Of a DNA stretch of 5,276 nucleotides, positions 1-4,765 are shown in pieces. A model generated the notes under the pieces. The model saw nothing but the letters and a program-made list of their open reading frames with translations, was not told the origin of the DNA and made no database searches. Source of the stretch: Propionibacteriaceae bacterium (lineage in GTDB: Bacteria > Actinomycetota > Actinomycetes > Propionibacteriales > Propionibacteriaceae); the NCBI GenBank assembly GCA_003451975.1, contig DMIX01000184.1:1-5276 (forward strand), in the 5' to 3' direction. A program made the position numbers and the translations under genes. Numbering within the stretch: position 1 is the stretch's first letter; every line of letters starts with the position of its first letter.

Positions 1-298
1 GAACGATTGCATACAAAGGGATTAGTAGCAACACAATGATTTGTAAGCGTTCATAGAAAAGGCTAACCGATCCTCCCGGGATGCTATACTGCAAGACCTT
101 CCCGTGTAGAGTGTTGTGCAGGACTTGGTTGAACAGGCCCAAATCCCATATCTGCATATGGAGCCCGTGATAGAGGCGATGTTGCAGGAAGAAGAATCCC
201 AGAGTATAGACGATGATGATCAGCCCAACCCACAGTAGTCCATAGCGCACTTTCTGGCCCCTGCGCGATGTGGTAAGCGACGCATCAAATGTTCTCAT
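1..298 (-). CDS. DUF2079-like multipass membrane protein, N-terminal part, cut by the window edge
   Basis: Reading the minus strand from the ATG at 298-296 gives 99 open codons that run off position 1, so only the N-terminus is present. Residues 1-18 are basic and polar. Residues about 19-38 (YGLLWVGLIIIVYTLGFFFL) form a clear transmembrane helix. Residues 50-66 read IWDLGLFNQVLHNTLHG, which closely resembles the extracytoplasmic D-L-G-x-F-x-Q-x-x-x-N-T-x-x-G signature I associate with DUF2079 / COG3463 predicted membrane proteins. A second hydrophobic stretch (VLLLIPLYAIV) starts near residue 89. The function of the family is not established; GT-C-like glycosyltransferase roles have been suggested. 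No good Shine-Dalgarno sequence lies just before this ATG (a GGAG is about 20 nt away), so the start is less certain than the frame. Family assignment is from memory of the motif and should be read as probable. Confidence 0.68.
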   Translation of the reverse strand, partial: MRTFDASLTTSRRGQKVRYGLLWVGLIIIVYTLGFFFLQHRLYHGLHMQIWDLGLFNQVLHNTLHGKVLQYSIPGGSVSLFYERLQIIVLLLIPLYAIV

Positions 299-481
299 TT
301 CTCAAATCTCAACTTCTGCTCCAAAAATGAACGGAAGCTCTTATCACTCGTATGCCAAACGCTTTTTACATATTCAAATCAGAAGCAACCTGACGTAGAT
401 GGCGATTCCTGCTGTGTCCTGTCTTCCGTCTTGGTGTGAGTGTTTGTCGTATGATATTCCCCCCATTTAGTGGACAGACAA
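299..481. other. Intergenic gap without a recognisable gene
   Basis: These 183 bases separate hicB from the DUF2079-like gene, both on the minus strand. The longest plausible minus-strand reading frame after hicB starts with the ATG at about 466 and has only 30 codons, with no family resemblance. A HicA toxin, which would be expected next to hicB, is not here. The tract near 459-476 (a run of C followed by ATTTAGTGGACA) looks like the sort of sequence found at some insertion-sequence ends, but no matching inverted copy occurs in the window. I see no convincing promoter or terminator. Confidence 0.5.
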
Positions 482-688
482 TTAAGACGCAACACAGTAC
501 CGTCGCTCAAATTCCTCATCGAAGACCGGTTCGCCATCCTCCAGCAGCATTTCGATGACCTCGCGCAAGTTCTCCTGTAGCTCATCCAAAGTCGGTGCTT
601 GTGTGTGAGCTCCGGAGAACCCCGGCACATAGCCAACATATAGCCCCGTATCGGGACACCTTTCCACAATCGCAGTGAAAGTTCGCAC
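482..688 (-). CDS. HicB-like antitoxin-family protein (orphan)
   Basis: This 68-residue protein starts at a GTG (688-686) preceded by a GGGGG Shine-Dalgarno-like run at 698-694, and stops at TAA (484-482). The first half shows the HicB-like (partial RNase H fold) pattern: an N-terminal strand (RTFTAIVER), a P-x-T-G-x-Y-V-G-Y-V-P-G turn at residues 12-23, then GAHTQAPTLDELQENLREVI, where the G-x-x-T-Q-x-x-T-x-x-E/D motif leads into the helix. The acidic C-terminus (EDGEPVFDEEFE) is also usual for short HicB proteins. No C-terminal helix-turn-helix or Arc-type domain is present. In type II toxin-antitoxin systems HicB neutralises the mRNA-cleaving HicA, but no HicA frame lies on either side. 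It may be a solitary HicB, a remnant, or act on a toxin encoded elsewhere. It lies in AT-richer sequence than the genes to its right. Confidence 0.75.
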   Translation of the reverse strand: MRTFTAIVERCPDTGLYVGYVPGFSGAHTQAPTLDELQENLREVIEMLLEDGEPVFDEEFERRYCVAS

Positions 689-705
689 TGTTACCCCCGT
701 TGAGC

Positions 706-711
706 ATTATA
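706..711 (-). promoter_or_regulatory. Possible -10 element close to hicB
   Basis: The minus strand carries an exact TATAAT at 711-706, about 7 nt before a start point near 699 and 18 nt before the hicB GTG. No good -35 hexamer is found 16-18 bp upstream and there is no TGn extension, so this may be chance in an AT-rich stretch. The promoter at 797-825 is a better candidate for hicB. Confidence 0.3.
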
Positions 712-742
712 CCCAAATTGATCAAATCTCAGCACGATTATT

Positions 743-772
743 CAGCGGCAGGGCATCAGCCCCTTTCCGCTG
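743..772. repeat. Nested inverted repeat (hairpin) in the hicB leader
   Basis: CAGCGG at 743-748 pairs with CCGCTG at 767-772. Inside, GGGC (751-754) pairs with GCCC (759-762) around a 4-nt loop, giving a two-part stem with a small internal loop. No U-run follows on either strand, so it is not a classic terminator. If hicB is transcribed from the promoter at 797-825, this structure would sit in its untranslated leader. Its role is unknown. Confidence 0.45.
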
Positions 773-796
773 TGACAGTGACGACACATAACGTGA

Positions 797-825
797 ATTG
801 TAACATGATTACACGGGTTTGTCTA
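797..825 (-). promoter_or_regulatory. Sigma70-type promoter facing hicB
   Basis: On the minus strand TAGACA (825-820, 5 of 6 matches to TTGACA) is followed after exactly 17 bp by TACAAT (802-797, 5 of 6 matches to TATAAT). Transcription would start near 790 and give hicB a leader of about 100 nt that contains the hairpin at 743-772. The assignment to hicB follows from orientation: it is the first gene downstream. Confidence 0.55.
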
Positions 826-884
826 AGTGAGGGGTGAGAGTGGGCTTGTTGGTGATATTATTCATACCCCGGCGATCCCGTTCT

Positions 885-913
885 TTGACCGCTGCGGATG
901 ACCTTGCTATAAT
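885..913 (+). promoter_or_regulatory. Sigma70-type promoter of the LacI-family gene
   Basis: TTGACC (885-890, 5 of 6 consensus) and a perfect TATAAT (908-913) are separated by exactly 17 bp. The start point would be about 920, some 57 nt before the ATG at 977. This is the strongest promoter-like sequence in the window. It leads straight into a palindromic operator candidate at 920-943, which suggests a strong but repressible promoter. Confidence 0.8.
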
Positions 914-919
914 GAGCTC

Positions 920-943
920 GCGTGCGTAAGCGGTTACGTGCGC
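920..943. promoter_or_regulatory. LacI-family operator candidate (autoregulatory)
   Basis: This is an imperfect 24-bp palindrome with 12-bp half-sites and no spacer, 9 of 12 positions symmetric. The core CGTAAGCGGTTACG (925-938) has the central CG flanked by A-N and N-T that is typical of LacI/PurR/CcpA-type sites; it differs from the cre-like pattern TGWNANCGNTNWCA only at the outermost bases. It begins at the predicted transcription start of the LacI-family gene, where bound repressor would block initiation. The natural inference is negative autoregulation by the product of the gene at 977. Confidence 0.65.
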
Positions 944-965
944 CGGCGGTCCTGGCCGGCCGTCT

Positions 966-972
966 GGGAGGA
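966..972 (+). promoter_or_regulatory. Ribosome binding site that fixes the LacI-family start
   Basis: GGGAGGA lies 4 nt before the ATG at 977. It decides in favour of that start over the in-frame GTG at 938. The GTG lies in the operator palindrome, has no such site, and would add 13 residues ahead of a canonical LacI N-terminus. Confidence 0.8.
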
Positions 973-976
973 ACTG

Positions 977-1981
977 ATGGCCACGATTCGTGATGTAGCC
1001 AAACGAGCGGGGGTGTCGACCGCGACGGTGTCCCACGTGCTGAATGGGACGCGTTTCGTCAGCGACGAGACCAGATTAGCCGTGACGGAAGCGATCCATG
1101 CCCTCAGCTACCACCCGAGCGCGATCGCGCGCAGTCTCAGCCTGCGCAGGACCTACACGATCGGCATGGTTGCCTCGCACACGACCAGCGTGTTCTTCGG
1201 TGAAATGAGCCGTGGCGTGATCGATGCAATCAGCCCGCAGGGCTATAAGCTGCTGTTGTGCTCGACGGAAGATGATCCCGTCTTGGTCGAGGAGTACCTC
1301 CGGATTCTGCTGGGCCGGACGGTAGACGGCTTTCTCACTGCGGCGGTCAGCCAGAACGCGACCACATTGCGCCTGCTGGCGACAGCCAACGTCCCGGTGG
1401 TTTTCGTCGATCTCACATTTGCAGGCATGTTGGGCCCGTTCGTCGGTGTGGACAACACCGGGGGGATGCACCTGGCGGTGAGCCATCTCGTACGTCATGG
1501 GCACCGCCGGATCGGCCTGCTCGCCGGCCCGGCGGACATGTCGAGCATGCACGAGCGCTTCACCGGCTACCGGCGTGCGTTGGACGACCACGGCATTCCA
1601 TTCGACGAACTGCTGGTTCGCTTCTGCAATCTGACCGTCGCTGCCGGCTGTGCCGCGGCGGTCGATCTGTTGCGTGACATGCCCTTGCCCGCTGCCCTCA
1701 TCGGCAACGACAACAACATGCTGTTGGGCATCATGCGCGCACTGGCGGAGTTGCGCCTGCGCTGTCCGGACGATGTCGCCGTGCTCGGCTTCGACGAGCA
1801 TCCCTGGGCATCCGTAATGACGCCGCCCATCACGGTTGTCCGCCAACCCAGCTATGAGATTGGGCGGGTGGCGGGCGTAATGCTGATCAAAATGCTCGCC
1901 GGCGAGCCTGTCGACGTGGCGTGCACCCGGCTCCAGCCCGAGCTGATCGTGCGGGAATCGTGCGGAGAAGGCCGGTCGTAG
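977..1981 (+). CDS. LacI-family transcriptional regulator
   Basis: The protein has 334 residues, the normal length for the family. Residues 3-23 (TIRDVAKRAGVSTATVSHVLN) are the signature LacI helix-turn-helix. Residues about 47-60 form the hinge helix, with Leu54 in the position that usually intercalates at the central CG of the operator. From TYTIGMV at about 59 onward it has the two-lobed periplasmic-binding-protein-like effector domain. This includes the conserved HLVRHGHRRIGLLAGP-type segment (170-185), the N-D-N-N effector/dimer region (244-247) and the GFDEHPWASVMTPPITVVRQP segment (271-291). Such proteins usually repress sugar or nucleoside uptake and catabolic genes and release DNA on binding a small effector; the ligand cannot be told from sequence. 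No sugar gene is next to it, and it is convergent with the trxB-like gene. The promoter and CG-centred palindrome directly upstream suggest it represses itself; its other targets lie outside the window or are unknown. Confidence 0.93.
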   Translation: MATIRDVAKRAGVSTATVSHVLNGTRFVSDETRLAVTEAIHALSYHPSAIARSLSLRRTYTIGMVASHTTSVFFGEMSRGVIDAISPQGYKLLLCSTEDDPVLVEEYLRILLGRTVDGFLTAAVSQNATTLRLLATANVPVVFVDLTFAGMLGPFVGVDNTGGMHLAVSHLVRHGHRRIGLLAGPADMSSMHERFTGYRRALDDHGIPFDELLVRFCNLTVAAGCAAAVDLLRDMPLPAALIGNDNNMLLGIMRALAELRLRCPDDVAVLGFDEHPWASVMTPPITVVRQPSYEIGRVAGVMLIKMLAGEPVDVACTRLQPELIVRESCGEGRS

Positions 1982-2015
1982 AGACCAGCGCAGCCCGCAA
2001 TATGTGCAAAATGAA

Positions 2016-2045
2016 GGGGCGCATCGCCACAGCGTGCTGCGCCCC
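2016..2045. terminator. Hairpin between convergent genes, probable (bidirectional) terminator
   Basis: GGGGCGCA (2016-2023) pairs perfectly with TGCGCCCC (2038-2045). Beyond one mismatch the stem continues by three more pairs (two C-G and one G-U). It lies 34 bp past the LacI-family stop and 43 bp past the trxB-like stop. On the minus strand it is followed by TTCATTTTGC, a weak T-rich tract, so it fits best as the terminator of the trxB-side cluster. On the plus strand no T-run follows. Confidence 0.5.
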
Positions 2046-2088
2046 GCTACGTTGTCGACTGCCGGTTGTGCCCGGTTGGTCTCGCGGT

Positions 2089-3072
2089 TTAACCGTGTTC
2101 GGCGAGGAAGTGCTCGGCGGCGATGGCGGCAGCGGCGCCCGTCCCTGCCGCGATCACCACCTGCCGGAAATCGGGGTCCTGCACGTCGCCGGCGGCAAAC
2201 ACGCCGGGAATGTTGGTCTGCTGCCGTTTGTCGGTGACGATGTAGCCCTGGTCGTCCAGCGTCAGTTGGCCTTCGAATAGCCGCGTATTCGGGTTCAGGC
2301 CGATGTACACGAAGACGCCGTCCGTCGGCAAAACCGAGGTCTCGCCCGTGTCGATGCAGCGCAACTTGACGCCGGTGACGTTATTCTCTCCAAGCACCTC
2401 GTCCACCACGGTGTTCAAGATGAACTCGACCTTCGGATGCGCGAAGGCCCGGTCCTGGAGCTGCTTCGTGGCGCGGAGCTCGCTACGGCGGTGCACGATG
2501 TAGATCTTCTTGGCGAACTTCGCGAGGAACATCGATTCGTCCATGGCGCTGTCTCCGCCGCCGACGACCACGACGGTCTTGTCGCGGCAGAAGAAGCCGT
2601 CGCAAGTCGCGCAGAACGACACGCCGCGGCCGATGAATCTGTCCTCACCGGGCACGCCCATACGCCGCGGCTTCGCCCCCGTGGCGATGATCACGGTCTT
2701 GGCCGTGTACTCCCGGTCGTAGGTGGTGATTTGGAAGGGGCGGGCGGAAAAATCCACTTTGGTGACTTCGTCGAACAGCAGGTTCGCGCCGAAGCCCTCG
2801 GCCTGTTCCTGAATGAGCGTGGCCAGCCCCTGCCCGCCGATCCCTTCCGGAAAGCCGGGGTAGTTTTCCATCTTCTCGGTGGTGGCTGCCTGGCCGCCAG
2901 GCGCCGGGCCGACCAGCACGAGCGGGTTCAGCGCCGCTCTGGCAGCGTACAGGGCGGCGGTGAACCCGGCGGGACCGCCACCGATGATGATCAGATTCTG
3001 TTCCGCGGAAATCTCCTGCTGTCCTTCCGTCCCCACTAGCGGGGGCGTTTCGAGCGAGAAATTGAGGTCCAT
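2089..3072 (-). CDS. trxB: Thioredoxin reductase-like NAD(P)H:disulfide flavoprotein
   Basis: This 327-residue low-molecular-weight thioredoxin reductase-type flavoenzyme passes electrons from NADPH through FAD and a redox disulfide to a dithiol partner in the cytoplasm. Visible landmarks are the FAD dinucleotide fold GGGPAG at 31-36, the ENYPGFP segment at 69-75, the ATG motif at 130-132, the active-site CATC at 154-157 followed by DG, the second nucleotide fold GGGDSA at 171-176, HRR at 194-196 with Arg200 (the usual NADPH 2'-phosphate contacts), and the C-terminal AAGD FAD motif at 293-296. The protein has about 24 extra residues before the first strand, slightly more than usual. The ATG at 3072 has a strong AGGAGG ribosome site. 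It is the last gene of the minus-strand cluster, 188 bp after the OsmC-family gene. Its natural partner could be thioredoxin, but no thioredoxin gene is here; given its neighbours, a lipoyl protein is a plausible partner (inference). Confidence 0.9.
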   Translation of the reverse strand: MDLNFSLETPPLVGTEGQQEISAEQNLIIIGGGPAGFTAALYAARAALNPLVLVGPAPGGQAATTEKMENYPGFPEGIGGQGLATLIQEQAEGFGANLLFDEVTKVDFSARPFQITTYDREYTAKTVIIATGAKPRRMGVPGEDRFIGRGVSFCATCDGFFCRDKTVVVVGGGDSAMDESMFLAKFAKKIYIVHRRSELRATKQLQDRAFAHPKVEFILNTVVDEVLGENNVTGVKLRCIDTGETSVLPTDGVFVYIGLNPNTRLFEGQLTLDDQGYIVTDKRQQTNIPGVFAAGDVQDPDFRQVVIAAGTGAAAAIAAEHFLAEHG

Positions 3073-3080
3073 TTCTTTTG

Positions 3081-3089
3081 CCCTCCTTT
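3081..3089 (-). promoter_or_regulatory. Strong ribosome binding site of the trxB-like gene
   Basis: The minus strand reads AAAGGAGGG here, ending 8 nt before the ATG at 3072-3070. It is the best Shine-Dalgarno sequence in the cluster and settles the start, despite the unusual N-terminal extension of the protein. Confidence 0.8.
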
Positions 3090-3101
3090 GTATGTGAAGT
3101 G

Positions 3102-3128
3102 CGCAATCCGGCGCGCGCGATGATTGCG
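3102..3128. repeat. 7-bp inverted repeat in the trxB leader
   Basis: CGCAATC (3102-3108) and GATTGCG (3122-3128) are perfect inverted copies with a 13-base GC-rich spacer. They lie just upstream of the trxB-like ribosome site, within the 188-bp gap after the OsmC-family gene. It could be an RNA hairpin at a processing point or a dyad operator. No T-run follows, and I see no convincing -35/-10 pair in the gap, so the trxB-like gene probably relies on read-through from upstream. Confidence 0.4.
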
Positions 3129-3260
3129 GCAGAGAGTGGCCAACTCACCGCGGAGACACAGCGTCTCTTCATTTGACCTTCTCGGCGTCTCAGCCCTGTT
3201 GCCAGCGGCGAGCTCGCTTCAGCACGCGCCGGCCTCCTGCACATCGCGGAAGCGCCCCGC

Positions 3261-3674
3261 TCAGGGGGCGTCACTGACCAGCAGCTCGTTGTCCAGCGTG
3301 ACTTCCCCGCGGATGATCTTGTGTACGTCACAGTGCTGTGCCGAGTTGAGCAGGATCGCACGCTCGCGTGGCGTAAGCTGCCCTTCGATAACGATGCGGC
3401 TCTTGAACGCCGTCCGTGTGTTGCCTCCGGTTGCGAGAGCGAGCTCCATAGATGTGTACACCTCGATCTTCTCGAACCGGATGCCTTTGTGGGCAGCGAC
3501 CGCTGCCAACGTCAGGATGATTCAGCCGGCCACCGACGCTGCCAGCATCTCGGTCGGGCACAGGAAAGCGCGTTGTTCGTCGCCATCCAGGTGGTCTTCC
3601 ATGATGCAGGTGCGCTGCCCGATCGACAACGCGGTACGGCCGTTTCCCAGGCGGGTCGCTTTGACTTCGGTCAT
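3261..3674 (-). CDS. OsmC/Ohr-family peroxidase, probable selenoprotein (UGA = Sec51)
   Basis: Read from the ATG at 3674-3672 to the terminal TGA at 3263-3261, this is a 137-residue protein of normal OsmC-family length, interrupted by one in-frame TGA at codon 51. The sequence around it, CPTEMLAASVAG-[51]-IILTLAAVAAHKG, is the family's peroxidatic-cysteine motif (P-x-E-x-L-x-A-x-x-A-G-C at the start of the long central helix). The TGA therefore replaces exactly the catalytic cysteine. The second conserved cysteine is intact at Cys115 in AQHCDVHKIIRGEV, 64 residues on, the usual spacing. A SECIS-like hairpin follows the TGA. OsmC-family proteins reduce organic hydroperoxides in the cytoplasm through a Cys pair, and members with Sec at this site have, as I recall, been reported from marine metagenomes. 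The gene starts 23 nt after lplA, with only a weak ribosome site (GAGAGGCGG). The alternative is a nonsense mutation or base error (TGC to TGA); the exact position and the hairpin argue against it. ORF callers would report only an 82-residue C-terminal piece beginning at a TTG. Confidence 0.85.
3492..3507 (-). promoter_or_regulatory. Bacterial SECIS-like hairpin
   Basis: In the mRNA, GGCAGC (3507-3502) pairs perfectly with GCUGCC (3497-3492), closing a GGUC loop (3501-3498). After one U-C mismatch, two further pairs (U3509-A3490, G3510-C3489) extend the stem. The loop begins 21 nt after the UGA. This fits the general description of bacterial SECIS elements: an apical loop of about 3-14 nt with a G among its first two bases, an upper stem of 4-16 bp, and 16-37 nt from the UGA. 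The GGU in the loop recalls the SelB-contacting bases of the E. coli fdhF element. A GC-rich hairpin can also arise by chance, so its weight comes from its placement. Confidence 0.7.
3522..3524 (-). other. In-frame UGA read as selenocysteine (codon 51)
   Basis: This is the only internal stop in the OsmC-family frame, and it sits at the peroxidatic cysteine. No frameshift is needed, and codons on both sides keep the family alignment. No other gene in the window has an internal TGA, so a whole-genome reassignment of UGA to Trp or Gly is not supported; that would also destroy the active site. Confidence 0.8.
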
Positions 3675-3697
3675 GACTGCTCGCGCCGCCTCTCGTC

Positions 3698-4750
3698 CTA
3701 TTTCGCGCCGGAACTGAGCGCCGCGATCAAGTCATCCGGCGCAATGCCCGGCGAATCGATCAACCCTTCGGCATAGAACGCCCGCACGGCCTGCGGGACC
3801 TCCGCCAACGCCAGCCCGGTCAGGCGCTGCTCCAGTTTGGCGACCCCGTCGCTGGGATAGAAGAAGAAATCGCCCGACAACTCGATCGCCGCCAGCCGGT
3901 CATCACTGATCTCCAGCGTCGCGCGAATCAGACCACCGCGTGCCTTGTACACGTTACGGACGACCGCTGCGGTGGTACTGACTTTCACCCGCCGTCCGGC
4001 GCGCGCCGGACGCTTGCGGTCCAGCAGCCATTCTTCGGTCGTGTGCGTCTGGCGCAACGTCTCGACGGTATCCAGCACCGCCTGCGACAGCGTGCCTGGG
4101 GTGAGCGGACCGAGCACGGCCTCGTAATTCCGCGTGAGCAGGCCGGTTACGTAGTCCCAATCAGGCGTCTGGCCCAGCTCGCGCTGCAGCGTCGTCAGGT
4201 TCTCCTGCATGCTCTTGAAGACCTTGTTGCGGTATTTCTCGTCGGGTACGCGCAGCACCTGGACCATCGTCTGGTAATCGAAGTCGAAGATGACGTTCCC
4301 GACCAGCACCAGGCTGTTTGCGATCTCCGCCGCCCCCGTACCGGCGATCTTGCGGCCTTCCTGCGTGACGATGTCGTTGACCGGCCGGTAATTGGCCTCG
4401 ACGCCGAGCTGGCGATAGGTTTCCGCGACCGGCTCCAGCAGGCGGCGATACAGGGCAGTCTTATCGCCCTGCGCCAGCGGATGATCGCGGCTCAGCACGA
4501 GCTGGTAGAACAATTGCCGCCCGTTGAGAAAGACAGCGCCTCCACCGACCTCGCGCCGGAACACCGGGATATGGCGTACCCGGCAGAGGTCCAGATCGAC
4601 CTCTTGCTCGGCATCCTGGTGAAATCCTATACAAACGTAAGGCTCTGCCGGTGCCAGCAAAATGAGCCCTTCTTCGTTGGCTCTGGGCAGAGCGTGATAG
4701 ATGAGCTGGGAATCCAGCCAGGGGACGTGCCCCAGGTCATATAGTTTCAT
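3698..4750 (-). CDS. lplA: Lipoate-protein ligase A, two-domain form
   Basis: This 350-residue enzyme should activate lipoate with ATP and attach it to a specific lysine of a carrier protein. The large catalytic domain shows RREVGGGAVF at 65-74 (the family R-R-x-x-G-G-G-x-V-F lipoyl-AMP loop), NDIV at 125-128 and GRKIAGTG at 132-139 with the catalytic Lys134. These are followed by GNVIFDFDYQTMVQVLRVP (151-169) and a K-rich segment (YRNKVFKS, 173-180). From about residue 254 there is the small C-terminal accessory domain (VKVSTTAAVVRNVYKARGG, then LSGDFFFYPSDG at 291-302 and a helical end). This domain is needed for the adenylation step in bona fide LplA enzymes, so the protein can probably act alone. 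It starts 15 nt after gcvH and ends 23 nt before the OsmC-family gene, which implies co-transcription. The adjacent H-protein is its obvious acceptor. The ribosome site is weak and overlaps the gcvH stop, so translational coupling is possible. Confidence 0.9.
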   Translation of the reverse strand: MKLYDLGHVPWLDSQLIYHALPRANEEGLILLAPAEPYVCIGFHQDAEQEVDLDLCRVRHIPVFRREVGGGAVFLNGRQLFYQLVLSRDHPLAQGDKTALYRRLLEPVAETYRQLGVEANYRPVNDIVTQEGRKIAGTGAAEIANSLVLVGNVIFDFDYQTMVQVLRVPDEKYRNKVFKSMQENLTTLQRELGQTPDWDYVTGLLTRNYEAVLGPLTPGTLSQAVLDTVETLRQTHTTEEWLLDRKRPARAGRRVKVSTTAAVVRNVYKARGGLIRATLEISDDRLAAIELSGDFFFYPSDGVAKLEQRLTGLALAEVPQAVRAFYAEGLIDSPGIAPDDLIAALSSGAK

Positions 4751-4765
4751 GTGCGTTGATTGGAC

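Noticed and set aside
455..480. Insertion-sequence terminal repeat (CCATTTAGTGGACA-like)
   Set aside because: No inverted partner, target duplication or transposase fragment is present in the window, so the resemblance alone is not enough.
938..976. An N-terminal extension of the LacI-family protein from the GTG at 938
   Set aside because: The GTG lies inside the operator palindrome and has no ribosome site. The ATG at 977 has GGGAGGA in front and gives a canonical LacI N-terminus.
1076..1846. 256-codon minus-strand frame opposite the LacI-family gene
   Set aside because: It is an antisense shadow with low-complexity, charged composition and no motif. The plus-strand LacI protein is unambiguous.
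3150..3215. CTGAGA-containing stretch in the osmC-trxB gap as a TPP riboswitch
   Set aside because: Only the short CTGAGA matches. The conserved second half of the aptamer (an ACCTGATCTGG-like segment) is absent, and the downstream gene is not in thiamine metabolism.
2645..3361. 238-codon minus-strand frame overlapping trxB and the gap upstream
   Set aside because: It is in a different frame from both trxB and the OsmC-family gene, is rich in Arg and Ser, and shows no conserved motif.
3261..3509. A separate 82-residue protein starting at TTG 3509
   Set aside because: It is the C-terminal part of the OsmC-family gene after the in-frame TGA. It lacks the N-terminal strands and has no ribosome site of its own.
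3261..3674. Annotating the OsmC-family gene as a pseudogene
   Set aside because: There is only one interruption. It is a TGA exactly at the catalytic cysteine, and it is followed by a SECIS-like hairpin; random decay would not be expected to produce this combination.
3124..3717. Long plus-strand frame opposite the OsmC-family gene
   Set aside because: It is a shadow frame in GC-rich DNA with no family resemblance. The minus strand carries the recognisable protein.
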